DNA of 64,000 bases from Clostridiales bacterium (GCA_012523405.1 JAAYIN010000003.1:1-64000); one strand, 5' to 3'; positions 53,763-63,304 are shown, counted from the first letter of the stretch. The notes: generated by a model from the sequence alone, not told the origin. Program-made: numbers and translations.

Positions 53763-54323
53763 GTCGTTTATTTCAATTTCTCCGTCTTTGATCAAACGAT
53801 TCACACTGCCGTTAGCGGCTTTTCGAATAAGCATGACCATTTTCTCAGGTGTCATTTTTGCACCATTGATCAACCATCGAAATACGGTAGCTACGAATGC
53901 ATCAGCAAAGAAGGTCGCCACAAACTCCCGGTCCTCATCCTCATCAAACATATCAAAAGCCCGAGTTTTGACCAGTGTTTTTAGCAGCTCCATGAAATAT
54001 TCTGCAAATGAATTCTGTCCGGATACAGAAAGTGCATTTCGATAGAAGGCCTTATCCTGATAAAGGAACTCTAAAACTTCCTGAAGCAATGTCCACGAGG
54101 ATTTCGTCAAAACATCCTCCTGATTCATGCTCTGAGTGATTTCAGTATAAAAAATCCAGTTAATCAAATCATATTTATCTTTAAAATGATAATAAAAGCT
54201 GTTACGATTAATCCCGCAGTGCTCGACAATATCGCCAATACTTATTTTGGCCAATGGTTTTTCCATCATTAGCTTTTTGATAGTATCCGCAATAACGCGT
54301 TTGGTGATATCTGCACTTGCCAA
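53754..54323 (-). CDS. TetR-family regulator, DhaS-like
   Basis: This 189-residue regulator has the helix-turn-helix ISIGDIVEHCGINRNSFYYHFKDKYDLINW, of which GINRNSFYYHF is typical of the DhaS (dihydroxyacetone kinase activator) branch, and a C-terminal effector domain ending GEIEINDSN. The start is an unusual TTG at 54323, supported by GGGAGGGG 6 bases upstream, with no in-frame ATG near. It lies tail to tail with the radical SAM paralogue (9-base overlap) and divergent from degV. No dhaK/L gene is in the window, so the regulated genes are uncertain. Confidence 0.85.
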   Translation of the reverse strand: MASADITKRVIADTIKKLMMEKPLAKISIGDIVEHCGINRNSFYYHFKDKYDLINWIFYTEITQSMNQEDVLTKSSWTLLQEVLEFLYQDKAFYRNALSVSGQNSFAEYFMELLKTLVKTRAFDMFDEDEDREFVATFFADAFVATVFRWLINGAKMTPEKMVMLIRKAANGSVNRLIKDGEIEINDSN

Positions 54324-54482
54324 ATGATGCCCCTCCCATTCAAGAAAATCTTATCATCATTATAGGGCAATGATCGCTTTTGAGCAAGTTTGTGATGATA
54401 GAAAGCAAGCGTGAATAAAACCATAGTGTAGTCTTTGCATTGTATGAACCCATTTCCACCTAGTTATAAAGGAGCGATTTTA

Positions 54483-55355
54483 ATGTCAGACTTTGTTATT
54501 GTCACTGATTCTTCCGCGGATTTAGACGCGGAGCTGGCTAGCCAGCTAAATGTTCAAGTGCTTCCGCTGCGCTTTACCTTGGAAGGCACGGCGTATCACA
54601 ACTACCCAGACAATCGGGATATGGATCCGCATTTATTTTATGATCGCCTGCGTGATGGCGCTGTAGCCACTACAGCTGCTGCTAATACCGCGCAGTATAC
54701 CGAGCTGCTTGAGCCTATATTGCAGGTAGGCAAGGACGTCATAGTCCTGACGTTCTCATCAGGGCTTTCCTCCACCTATCATATTTCAACGCTTGCCGTT
54801 CAAGAGCTGCAAGCGAAATACCCATCGCGCAAGATTTATACAGTGGATACACTCTGTGCATCTTTAGGTCAAGGATTGTTGGTGTGGTACTGCGCCAAGA
54901 TGCACGAAGCGGGCAACACCATTGAGCAGATTTACAACTGGGCAGAACGCAACAAGCTTCATTTATGCCATCAATTTACTGTCGACGACCTCCAGTTTCT
55001 AAAGCGAGGCGGTCGCGTTTCAGCAGCCACTGCCATTGTTGGCAGTATGCTTCATATTAAGCCCGTCCTTCATGTGGATAATGAAGGACATTTGATTAAT
55101 ATCGGGAAGGTTCGCGGACGTCAAGGATCACTGAAAGCATTGGTTGACAAGATGGAGGAGACCGCTATTGATCTATCGCATCAGACGGTGTTCATTAGCC
55201 ATGGCGATTGCCCAGAGGATGCACAGCGCGTTGCACAAATGATTAAGGATCGATTTAACGTTGCGCATATTTATATCAATTATATCGGACCTGTTATCGG
55301 TGCGCACTCGGGTCCGGGTACGGTAGCGCTATTTTATCTTGGGATTGAACGATAA
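54483..55355 (+). CDS. DegV-family fatty-acid-binding protein
   Basis: This 290-residue protein of the DegV/EDD fold binds a fatty acid between two domains, and some members (FakB) present it to the kinase FakA. FVIVTDSSADLDAELA at the start, LTFSSGLSSTYHISTLA (lipid-head contact), VDTLCASLGQGLL, DDLQFLKRGGRVS and SMLHIKPVLHVDNEG are all family blocks. I chose ATG 54483, after AAAGGAG, over the frame start at 54435. It is a single gene with a terminator shared with the convergent GH31 gene. Confidence 0.93.
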   Translation: MSDFVIVTDSSADLDAELASQLNVQVLPLRFTLEGTAYHNYPDNRDMDPHLFYDRLRDGAVATTAAANTAQYTELLEPILQVGKDVIVLTFSSGLSSTYHISTLAVQELQAKYPSRKIYTVDTLCASLGQGLLVWYCAKMHEAGNTIEQIYNWAERNKLHLCHQFTVDDLQFLKRGGRVSAATAIVGSMLHIKPVLHVDNEGHLINIGKVRGRQGSLKALVDKMEETAIDLSHQTVFISHGDCPEDAQRVAQMIKDRFNVAHIYINYIGPVIGAHSGPGTVALFYLGIER

Positions 55356-55371
55356 ATTTTCATCTATTAAA

Positions 55372-55425
55372 AAGACGGTATGAAGCTAAACATTCCAAAG
55401 AAATGTCAAAGCCTCATACCGTCTT
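55372..55425 (-). terminator. Bidirectional terminator degV / GH31
   Basis: AAGACGGTATGA at 55372 onward pairs with TCATACCGTCTT ending at 55425. One mismatch follows, then GC/GC. On the minus strand it ends in TTTTTAA. Confidence 0.8.
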
Positions 55426-55435
55426 CATTCAATCG

Positions 55436-57433
55436 CTATTGAAATAGAATGTTTTCTTTGGAAGCACGAACGAATGCTGGTATTTTCTCCAGCGGCGCTT
55501 CCGCTAAGATCGTCTGCCCGCCGGCATATCTTTCGCCGCTCCAAGCATCAACCCAATCTGTTCCTTGGGGAAGATAAACATGGCGTGATACGACACCTTT
55601 GTGCATCACAGGTGCGATTAGGTATTCAGACCCAAACATGTACTGGTCCGAAATCTCCCAAGAAGCTTTGTCCAGCGGAAAATCATAGAACAAAGGACGC
55701 ATCACAGGCTCGCCTAGTTGGTGTGTCTTTTCCATCTGTGTGCGGATATAGGGACGAAGGGTTTCGCGCAAGCGTAAATACTTCTCGCAGATTCGGTAGA
55801 CATCCTCACCATAGCTCCACACTTCGTTAGCTGCTCCGCTTTCTTGTTCTAGCGGATTGCTGGGATTGATCATTGGTACATGCGGCTCACGATCGCCATG
55901 CAAGCGCATCACAGGGCAGAACGTTCCCCACTCGAACCAGCGCACCAATAGTTCATGGAATGCCGGATCATGTATATTCCCACCATGAAAACCGCCGATG
56001 TCTGTCGTCCACCACGGAATGCCTGCGATTCCCATATTCAGACCTGCTGCCAATTGATTTCTCATGCTTTCAAAGCTGCTGGCAATATCCCCAGACCAAA
56101 CAAGCGCACCGTACTTTTGACTTCCAGCCCATGCACAGCGCAGCAGATTGACGACATTTTCCTGGCCTTCGTTTTTCATTCCATCAAAGAATGCTTTTGC
56201 ATACATCACCGGATATAGATTGCCAATCTGTGCATTCGTACCCATATGGTAACGATAATTTTCAAAATCATATACTGAGTATTCAGGCTCTGCTTCATCC
56301 AGCCAAAAGAGCGTTACACCCTTATCAAAATAGTTTTGCTTTGCTTTCCCCCACACAAATTCACGTGACTCTGGATTGGTTGCATCAAAAAATACCGTGT
56401 TTCCCAAATACTCCATCGTTGTTGTTACGCCGCGCTCCGTGTGAACCAAAAGACCACGAGCACGCATTTCTTCGTAGTTTTCGCTTCTTTTATCCACTGT
56501 AGGCCAAATCGATACCATCAGCTTAATGCCTAGCTCGTCCAGTTCGCGAATCATTGCCTCAGGATCAGGAAAATAGATCGGGTCAAATTTCCAATCACCC
56601 TGGCATGGCCAATGGAAAAAGTCAACGACGATTACATCCAGCGGCAGATTGCGGCGCTTATGCTCTCTAGCAACTTCCAGCAATTCCTCCTGCGTGCGGT
56701 ACCGGAGTTTGCACTGCCAAAATCCAAGACCGTATTCGGGCATCATTGGCGGGCGCCCTGTGACAGCAGTGTATGATTGCGTGATTTCGGAGGGCTCATC
56801 CCCCGCTGTAATCCAGTAATCGAGTCCTTTGGTGGAATGTGCATGCCACTCAGTCACGTTCTTGCCAAAGCTGACCTCGCCAATTGCTGGATTATTCCAC
56901 AAAAAGCCATAGCCCAGCGAAGAAAGCACGAAGGGTACGCTGGCTTGAGAATTGCGATGCGCGAGCTCAAGCTTGCAACCTTTAACATCCAGATAAGGCT
57001 GCTGGTATTGCCCCATACCAAAGAGCTTTTCGTTTGGCTCGGACTCAAAGCGCGCTGTAACAGAGAAATCTCCGCCAAGATGTGCCTTGAATTCACGTCC
57101 CTCCACCTCAAGCGCGGAGCAGTCTTTGGCGAATACGTCCCGCCTGTTCCTTGCGTACTCTTCCAGCAGGATATCGCCCTTTTGGTTTCTAAAGATCAGC
57201 TTACCTGATAACAGCACTTCGCAGGTAAGCTTTCCGTTAACAATCTTTGCCGTTTCTTCATCAATGGTAATCACCGCAGCGCTAGCATGCGCTTCCGCCA
57301 AGGCAAAATCACGGTTTTCGCAGCATCCCATTTGAGATGAACGAACGCGAAAAGCATGATCGCCCCAAGGCTCTACCGTTAATGTTTCGCCGTCAAACTT
57401 GCGGATGAGCTTGTTTTCAGATTGTATGATCAT
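55436..57433 (-). CDS. Glycoside hydrolase family 31 (alpha-xylosidase/alpha-glucosidase)
   Basis: This 665-residue cytosolic enzyme has an N-terminal beta-sandwich (to about 220) and a TIM barrel. The nucleophile lies in LFWLDEAEPEYS, and the acid/base aspartate in VWSGDIASSFESMRNQLAAG. DVIVVDFFHWPCQGDWKFDP and PWWTTDIGGFHGG are further GH31 blocks. The WLD-x-x-EPE form of the nucleophile motif is seen in Xyl31-type alpha-xylosidases, so alpha-xylosides are favoured over alpha-glucosides. It lies 4 bases after the permease gene, so it acts on what that importer brings in. Confidence 0.92.
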   Translation of the reverse strand: MIIQSENKLIRKFDGETLTVEPWGDHAFRVRSSQMGCCENRDFALAEAHASAAVITIDEETAKIVNGKLTCEVLLSGKLIFRNQKGDILLEEYARNRRDVFAKDCSALEVEGREFKAHLGGDFSVTARFESEPNEKLFGMGQYQQPYLDVKGCKLELAHRNSQASVPFVLSSLGYGFLWNNPAIGEVSFGKNVTEWHAHSTKGLDYWITAGDEPSEITQSYTAVTGRPPMMPEYGLGFWQCKLRYRTQEELLEVAREHKRRNLPLDVIVVDFFHWPCQGDWKFDPIYFPDPEAMIRELDELGIKLMVSIWPTVDKRSENYEEMRARGLLVHTERGVTTTMEYLGNTVFFDATNPESREFVWGKAKQNYFDKGVTLFWLDEAEPEYSVYDFENYRYHMGTNAQIGNLYPVMYAKAFFDGMKNEGQENVVNLLRCAWAGSQKYGALVWSGDIASSFESMRNQLAAGLNMGIAGIPWWTTDIGGFHGGNIHDPAFHELLVRWFEWGTFCPVMRLHGDREPHVPMINPSNPLEQESGAANEVWSYGEDVYRICEKYLRLRETLRPYIRTQMEKTHQLGEPVMRPLFYDFPLDKASWEISDQYMFGSEYLIAPVMHKGVVSRHVYLPQGTDWVDAWSGERYAGGQTILAEAPLEKIPAFVRASKENILFQ

Positions 57434-57437
57434 TTGT

Positions 57438-58280
57438 TTATCCTTTCACAGCACCACTTGTTAGGCCGCTAATAATATATTTTTGCATGAATAAGAAAAT
57501 CAGTGCTACAGGAATAATCGTCACCACAGCAAATGCCGTCAAATAACTCCATTTGGTACCATATTGCCCTAAGAAATTGAATATTCCAGCTGTAATGGGG
57601 CGCATCGTTTGATCTTGAATGAATGTCATGCCATAAGCTAAATCTCCCCACGCATACAAGAAGGAGAAAATAGCACAAACGATGATGCCGGGAAATGCAA
57701 TTGGAATGAAAATGCGTATGAACGAAGTAAAGCGATTGCATCCATCAATCCATGCAGCATCTTCGAGCTCAGCGGGTATGGAGGAAAAATAATTTTTCAA
57801 TATCAGAATTGAAAATGGAATCCCTATGGTTGCATCAGCTAAAATAGGTGCCATATGAGTGCCTAGCAGTTTTGCATCCCTGAACATCATGAACATGGGT
57901 GTGAGCAATACGGATACAGGCAGCATTTGCGTTACCAAAAAGCAGAGGACGATCCCTTTCTTTCCTTTGAATCGATAACGTGAAATGCCATAGGATGCAG
58001 GCACTGCAAGGAGCACGCAAATAAGCATGCAGGATAGCGAAATCGATAGGCTATTGCCAAAGGATTGGAACATGTTAAAGTCCCCAGCATTTAGCTGTGC
58101 TTTATAGGAAGTGGTATTGAGTACCTGCGGCCATAGCGTAGGCGGTATCATGAAAATTTCCTGCTCTGTCTTCAATGACGTGACAAGAATCCAATATAGT
58201 GGAAACAGCAATACGCATAGCAGCAGGATTGCAAACAAGTTATAGATAAAATTCTTACGAGGGCTTAGTGTTCTCTCCAT
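57438..58280 (-). CDS. Sugar ABC transporter permease (CUT1, MalG type), GH31 locus
   Basis: This permease of about 280 residues has six membrane helices and the coupling loop LEDAAWIDGCNRFTSFIRIFIPIAF. It ends in KYIISGLTSGAVKG. I chose ATG 58280 (MERTLSPRKNF), which starts one base after the TAA of the partner permease with GAGGAG upstream. The frame start at 58304 has no ribosome site. Confidence 0.92.
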   Translation of the reverse strand: MERTLSPRKNFIYNLFAILLLCVLLFPLYWILVTSLKTEQEIFMIPPTLWPQVLNTTSYKAQLNAGDFNMFQSFGNSLSISLSCMLICVLLAVPASYGISRYRFKGKKGIVLCFLVTQMLPVSVLLTPMFMMFRDAKLLGTHMAPILADATIGIPFSILILKNYFSSIPAELEDAAWIDGCNRFTSFIRIFIPIAFPGIIVCAIFSFLYAWGDLAYGMTFIQDQTMRPITAGIFNFLGQYGTKWSYLTAFAVVTIIPVALIFLFMQKYIISGLTSGAVKG

Positions 58281-58281
58281 A

Positions 58282-59184
58282 TTACACACTCTCCTCATCT
58301 GCATAAGTGAACTTCAAATAGAAGATACCAGCGATCATTAAAATCACAAACAAAATATTTGCTACGGCAGCGCCCTGCCCATATTTGAATAGCGAGAAGG
58401 ACAGCTTGTATGAGTAGGTAGAAAGCACTTGTGTTGCATTCACAGGTCCTCCGCTGGTCATCACAAACACAAGGTCAAATACCTTGAATGTATAGATAAA
58501 TCCAAGAATGAGCACCGATTCAATGGCGGGCTTTAGCAGCGGTAAGGTGACTGCTTTAAATGCTTGGAATGCATTCGCGCCGTCGATTGAAGCGCTTTCA
58601 TGCAGCTCCTGCGGTATAGTCGACAGCCCAACGGACAGCAATATCATATTGAATGGAATTCCAATCCATATGTTTGCTACAATCAAAGCAAACATTGCCG
58701 TGCCTGGCTGGGTCAACCATTCTATTGGGGTTTGAATCAGATTCATTCCCATTAGTGCATGGTTGATAATACCAACATTCGTTCCAAACATGAACTTGAA
58801 CATGAGTCCTGTGACTGTGATCGGAATCATCCACGGCATCATCAGCAAACCGCGTATGGGTTTCATGAAGGTGAAGTTACGATTAAAAAACAACGCTAAT
58901 GCAAATCCAAACAGAAACTGAAATACGAGGCTGCATACTGTAAAGAGCAATGTATTCCATATGGAAGTCTGCAGGATTCCGCTTTCAAATAGTTTTTGAT
59001 AGTTTTCTAGCCCAACAAAGGGCTTCACAGGTAGCTTGATGGTTTTCACAGTTACATCCTGTAAGCTCAGAATAATATTGGATATAATTGGATAGCCCAC
59101 CAATGTCAACATATAGATCAGTGCAGGCAGTACAAATAAATAACCTAGGTTTCCTCCGCGAAAATATCTGCGTATTGCTTTCAT
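58282..59184 (-). CDS. Sugar ABC transporter permease (CUT1, MalF type), GH31 locus
   Basis: This 300-residue permease has six helices. GYLFVLPALIYMLTLVGYPI is the first helix, FNRNFTFMKPIRGLLMMPWMIPITV the middle part in two segments, and LHESASIDGANAFQAFKAVTL the ATPase-coupling loop. GAAGGAGG precedes ATG 59184. A terminator-like hairpin separates it from the binding-protein gene. No ATPase gene is nearby. Confidence 0.92.
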   Translation of the reverse strand: MKAIRRYFRGGNLGYLFVLPALIYMLTLVGYPIISNIILSLQDVTVKTIKLPVKPFVGLENYQKLFESGILQTSIWNTLLFTVCSLVFQFLFGFALALFFNRNFTFMKPIRGLLMMPWMIPITVTGLMFKFMFGTNVGIINHALMGMNLIQTPIEWLTQPGTAMFALIVANIWIGIPFNMILLSVGLSTIPQELHESASIDGANAFQAFKAVTLPLLKPAIESVLILGFIYTFKVFDLVFVMTSGGPVNATQVLSTYSYKLSFSLFKYGQGAAVANILFVILMIAGIFYLKFTYADEESV

Positions 59185-59203
59185 TACGCATCCTCCTTCA
59201 TAA

Positions 59204-59237
59204 AAAGGGCTGCCCCAATCAGCTGAGGCAGCCCTTT
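59204..59237 (-). terminator. Hairpin between binding-protein and permease genes, GH31 locus
   Basis: A perfect 11-bp stem (59204-59214 with 59227-59237) is followed on the minus strand by TTTTTA. As an internal operon element it should cause partial termination. Confidence 0.75.
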
Positions 59238-59253
59238 GGTAAGGCGTACTATT

Positions 59254-60459
59254 TTACTCTGCTAGAATCGCATCAATTGTAGATTGTGCCTCGGCTGCTG
59301 CATCAGCAGGAGCCATCGTTCCTACAATGACCTGATTGAATGCTAGAGAGATTGCGTCGGAGATAGAGGGCCAATCAGGATGTGGTCCGCGAGGCAAGGC
59401 ATATGCCATCTGTGCGGAGAAAACCTGCATGGTGGGATCGTCTTGGAACTGACCTGCTGCTACGTCTTTGCGGGCTGCAATATAGCCGAATTCATCAATG
59501 TAGCTGGTTACTTTTTCTGCGCTGGTTGCATACTTGAGGAAATCAAGTGCTGCATCTTCTTCGCCGCCAGCGATGACTGCAAAGTTTTCGCCGCCAAGAG
59601 CAGAAGCGTTGACCGTATCAACAGGAATTAAAGCAACGTTCCAATTGAGGTCAGGAGCCTGCTCACGCATGGTGGGTACTTGCCATGGGCCGTTAATCAT
59701 CATCGCAAGGTTGCCTGAGATAAACTGGTTCATGGTATCGCCCTGTGTCCAGTTGATTGCTTCCTTAGGCAGTGAGCCATCAGCAACCAAATCCTGAATG
59801 AGCGTTAGTGCCTTGATGGTGTTTTCTGAATTGATTTCAAAAGAGGTAGCGCCTGTGGACCATACCCAAGGCATGAAGTTGAAAGTACCCTCTTCATTTT
59901 GCAATGAGCAAAAACCGAGGCCGGATACATTATCCTTGGTTGTTGCTTTTGCAACAGCCTTGAGTTCGTCCCAATTGGTCGGAACTTCTTGACCAGCTGC
60001 TGCCAGCATATCCTCATTATAGAACAATGCCAAGCAGTTGCTGCCAAACGGAATTCCGTACAAGCATCCGTCTAGTGTACAGCTGTCAATAGGACCTTCG
60101 AAGTATTGCGCAAGGTCTTCCCAGTCAGCAAGCTTATCGGTTAAGTCTGCGAAAATCCCCATTGCTGCATATGACGCATGATCCGGACCATCAATGATGA
60201 CGATGTCAGGAAGAACATCAGCAGTTGCTCCGATGGATAGCTGCTTTTTGAAGTCGGCGAAAGGAACATACTGTGTTTTCACTTCGACTTTGTCCTGAGA
60301 TGCATTGTAATCAGCAATGACAACGCTTAATGTCTCCTGATGCTTAATGGTTTCCCAATAATACCAGATTGTAACTTCGGTTTTTTCCTCTGCCATGGCT
60401 GTAGATGCAAGACCAAGCAGCATCATAGCGACTAGCAAGATAGCAAGCAATTTCTTCAT
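59254..60459 (-). CDS. Sugar ABC transporter substrate-binding protein (family 1), GH31 locus
   Basis: This secreted binding protein of about 401 residues belongs to the CUT1 class. The signal peptide MKKLLAILLVAMMLLGLAST ends AMA-EE and has no lipobox. VTIWYYWETIKHQETLSVVI, LPDIVIIDGPDHASYAAMG, GIPFGSNCLALFYNEDML and AMMINGPWQVPTM are family blocks. I chose ATG 60459, after AAGGAGG. The frame to 60507 runs through the ribosome site. Its promoter lies at 60497-60524. Confidence 0.9.
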   Translation of the reverse strand: MKKLLAILLVAMMLLGLASTAMAEEKTEVTIWYYWETIKHQETLSVVIADYNASQDKVEVKTQYVPFADFKKQLSIGATADVLPDIVIIDGPDHASYAAMGIFADLTDKLADWEDLAQYFEGPIDSCTLDGCLYGIPFGSNCLALFYNEDMLAAAGQEVPTNWDELKAVAKATTKDNVSGLGFCSLQNEEGTFNFMPWVWSTGATSFEINSENTIKALTLIQDLVADGSLPKEAINWTQGDTMNQFISGNLAMMINGPWQVPTMREQAPDLNWNVALIPVDTVNASALGGENFAVIAGGEEDAALDFLKYATSAEKVTSYIDEFGYIAARKDVAAGQFQDDPTMQVFSAQMAYALPRGPHPDWPSISDAISLAFNQVIVGTMAPADAAAEAQSTIDAILAE

Positions 60460-60496
60460 TGAGATGACCTCCTTGTTTAATTTGTTTGTTGTATTT

Positions 60497-60524
60497 ACTA
60501 TAACCAATCAACTACCGCTTGCAA
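60497..60524 (-). promoter_or_regulatory. Promoter of the GH31-locus importer operon
   Basis: Minus-strand TTGCAA (60519-60524), 16 bases, TATAGT (60497-60502), about 40 bases before the binding-protein start. Confidence 0.5.
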
Positions 60525-60554
60525 AGGCAAGATAACCAAGGAAAGGGGACAAAA

Positions 60555-61349
60555 CTAATGCATCTTGTGAAGTTTCCTAAATTCAAGGGGCATAACGCCA
60601 ATATCTGATTGGAATATCTTCGCAAAGTACTTTGGGTCCTGATATCCAACCATTTCTGCGATTTCATAGAGTTTCATCTCTGTGGAAAGCAGCAAATCCT
60701 TTGCCTTATTGATTCGAAGCGCCTTCATCATCGTACCAAACGTAATGCCAAGCTCCTTATGGATTTGACTTCCCAGATGCTCTGGCGTGACTGATAGAAT
60801 GTCTGCAATCTCATTGAGTGTAATCCCATCATGGAAATTTTCCTCTGCGATTTTTCGTGCTTTACCCACCAGCATGCCGACTTGCGTTGTTTCAAGCGCA
60901 TCTGAACTGCTATGGGATATGCTATGCAATATCTCGGGTAGGATTTGCCTAACTTCAAGGATTGACTGTGTTTTGCTCCCCTTTAGCTGTGTTTCAATGC
61001 TGTTGATGGCTTGCATCAGTTCATCAACGACAATTGGCTTTAGTAAATATTCGCTCACACCTAGCTTAAGGGCTTGCTGTGCATATGCAAATTCAGAATA
61101 AGCGCTCAATATAATGGCCTTTATCGTAATGCCTGCTTCTCTGACGGCTGCGAGCATCTGTATGCCATCCATCAGAGGCATTTTGATATCTGCTATCACC
61201 AGTTCGGGTTTTTCTTGCAGAATGAGGGCAAACCCTTCTTTTCCGTTCTCAGCCATCCCTACAACTTGGTGCTCTGTTGCTCTTTTGCTGAGCAGCTTCT
61301 CAATGCCTTCTCGAATACGCACTTCATCCTCAACAATGACAATCTTCAT
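60555..61349 (-). CDS. Response regulator, AraC-type, short form
   Basis: This 264-residue regulator has a receiver (LVIADIKMPLMDGI, YLLKPIVVDELM), a short linker of about 45 residues instead of the 250-300 residues of its two cousins here, and an AraC domain (IADILSVTPEHLGSQIHKELG and IAEMVGYQDPKYFAKIFQSDIG). Its gene begins 4 bases after the kinase gene. It probably activates the importer/GH31 operon directly downstream. Confidence 0.92.
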   Translation of the reverse strand: MKIVIVEDEVRIREGIEKLLSKRATEHQVVGMAENGKEGFALILQEKPELVIADIKMPLMDGIQMLAAVREAGITIKAIILSAYSEFAYAQQALKLGVSEYLLKPIVVDELMQAINSIETQLKGSKTQSILEVRQILPEILHSISHSSSDALETTQVGMLVGKARKIAEENFHDGITLNEIADILSVTPEHLGSQIHKELGITFGTMMKALRINKAKDLLLSTEMKLYEIAEMVGYQDPKYFAKIFQSDIGVMPLEFRKLHKMH

Positions 61350-61353
61350 TATT

Positions 61354-63144
61354 TCACTCCTCGCTACTTGTTATCGGGATATGTAAAATGACATCCGTTC
61401 CCTCGTCCAGTTTGCTCCACACTTGAATATCGATTTGATCACCATAGTACATTCGCATTCTCGATACTGCATTTAAAATGCCTATGCTATCCAGTTGCTT
61501 TGTTTGTTCTTTAATCGCTTGCTTGATTTTTTTGAGCTGCTCATCATCCATGCCACAACCATTGTCATTGATGCGGATGGACAAATACTCATCGCAAAGG
61601 CGAATCTCAATAAGCAGCTTTTTTTCTCTTTTTAAGCCGCCAAAGCCATGTCTGATTGCATTTTCAACAATTGGCTGAAATAACAGTTTATGAATGGGCG
61701 TGTCCATTGCCGCAGGATCGATGTTGAGAGTATACTCAAAATCGCCTTTTAATCGTACTTGCTGCAAGAACAAGTACTGCTCAAGCCATACTGCTTCTTC
61801 GCTCAGCTTTACCATACGATTGCTGCCATCAATGCTATATCTGAGTATTCTTGCTAATGCAGCAATCGCACCGCTGATTTCCATTTGATTTTCATCAATC
61901 GCCATCCAGTTGATGCTATCAAGTGTATTGTATAGAAAATGTGGATTAATTTGTGCTTCAAGCATCGCAATCTCAGCATCTCTCTGCTTTTGAGAAACAG
62001 CTGTTACTTGCTGAATCAGCTGATCAATGTCGCCCATCATCAAATTAAATCGATCTGCGATTACAGCGACTTCTGTTGGCATCTTGTCATCTTGCACAAC
62101 CCTAACCTGCATATCTCCCCCGCCTGCACGGTGCATAGCGTTTGCTACTGTTTGTATGTATCCGCTGAGCCGCCCTGTAACCAATGCGATTACAGCGATC
62201 AGCAACATAATTGTGATAACAAGAACCACAACCATGATTCTCTGTTGATCAGCAATGCGTTTGATCATCTCATTTTGATCTACGACATGAACAAGCATCC
62301 AGTTCAGCTTTTCATCGAAACGCTCATATGCTTTCATATGGTCTGCTTTGATCCCTTGCTGCTCTGCAGCCATTTGGATGCATTCATTCAAGGGATCAGC
62401 AAGCGTTTGACCAATAACCGTAGAATCAGGCGATGAAATGACTTCGTTATTGGGTCCTAGTAAAAAGCTGGGTCCTACATCGCTCTTTGCATCATTGATC
62501 GTTTCGCTCAAAATACGTTCATCTAGGGAAAGTATGACAACGCCTGGTTTTTGTTCAATGTCTTTGAAGTTGATGATACGCCTAGCAATGTGAAACAAAT
62601 AGAATTCCTCTTTGTTAAATTGCGTTGCATATTGTGCTCGTAATAAATGAGAGGAATTGTCTTTATTATATTTGTCATATAGCGCTTGTGGTTCAATTCG
62701 ATCTTGTATCATCCATGAATTGCGAATCGTTGATCCTGTCATTTTATCAAAGAATACCATTTGACCGTTTTGCAAAACGATGGTAATTCCTTGGATGTAC
62801 TCCTTAGCGTAGCAGGCTGTTCGCAGCATTCGGATTAGTTGATTGGTGGATAGTGCTATTTCTTTGCCTGCATTGAGTTTGTTTACAAGCGCAACAAGCG
62901 CATCATCCACATACATTTGATCCAGTATGCTTTGATACGCATCAATGCTGAGCGTCACGCTTTGAAGCATCGAAACCATGTTTGCTTCAAGCAGTTCATT
63001 CGTATTATTCTCAATGATCTCAGTGGTTTGATAAAACGAATAGGTCTGTATGATTAATACAGGAATAATAGCTATCATACTCAAAGCCAAAATCAATTGG
63101 CTTCGAAAGCTACGAAAAATATTACGTTTTTTCTGATTATTCAT
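61354..63144 (-). CDS. Sensor histidine kinase (YesM type), GH31 locus
   Basis: This kinase of about 596 residues has membrane helices near residues 20-40 and 305-325 around a large dCache-like extracytoplasmic sensor, then HAMP, the phosphoacceptor LEAQINPHFLYNTLDSINWM, and ATP-site blocks KLLFQPIVENAIRHGFG and INDNGCGMDD. I chose ATG 63144 (MNNQKKRNIF), 8 bases after GGAGG. The frame to 63309 would include a terminator hairpin. It pairs with the short AraC regulator. Confidence 0.9.
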   Translation of the reverse strand: MNNQKKRNIFRSFRSQLILALSMIAIIPVLIIQTYSFYQTTEIIENNTNELLEANMVSMLQSVTLSIDAYQSILDQMYVDDALVALVNKLNAGKEIALSTNQLIRMLRTACYAKEYIQGITIVLQNGQMVFFDKMTGSTIRNSWMIQDRIEPQALYDKYNKDNSSHLLRAQYATQFNKEEFYLFHIARRIINFKDIEQKPGVVILSLDERILSETINDAKSDVGPSFLLGPNNEVISSPDSTVIGQTLADPLNECIQMAAEQQGIKADHMKAYERFDEKLNWMLVHVVDQNEMIKRIADQQRIMVVVLVITIMLLIAVIALVTGRLSGYIQTVANAMHRAGGGDMQVRVVQDDKMPTEVAVIADRFNLMMGDIDQLIQQVTAVSQKQRDAEIAMLEAQINPHFLYNTLDSINWMAIDENQMEISGAIAALARILRYSIDGSNRMVKLSEEAVWLEQYLFLQQVRLKGDFEYTLNIDPAAMDTPIHKLLFQPIVENAIRHGFGGLKREKKLLIEIRLCDEYLSIRINDNGCGMDDEQLKKIKQAIKEQTKQLDSIGILNAVSRMRMYYGDQIDIQVWSKLDEGTDVILHIPITSSEE

Positions 63145-63267
63145 AGGCATATGCCTCCGTTCATCGATATTATAATGGCTTTGCGGTAAAAAAGCTAGCT
63201 GAATGTTATTGGAGCTATTGATGCTTGTGATATATTCATCAATCAAATAGCTGGTTAATGAACAAAT

Positions 63268-63304
63268 GAAAACCACTAGACTTATCACAAAGCTAGTGGT
63301 TTTC
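63268..63304 (-). terminator. Terminator after the MATE transporter gene
   Basis: A perfect 12-bp stem (63268-63279 with 63293-63304) is followed on the minus strand by ATTTG. It lies 29 bases past the MATE stop. Confidence 0.65.
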
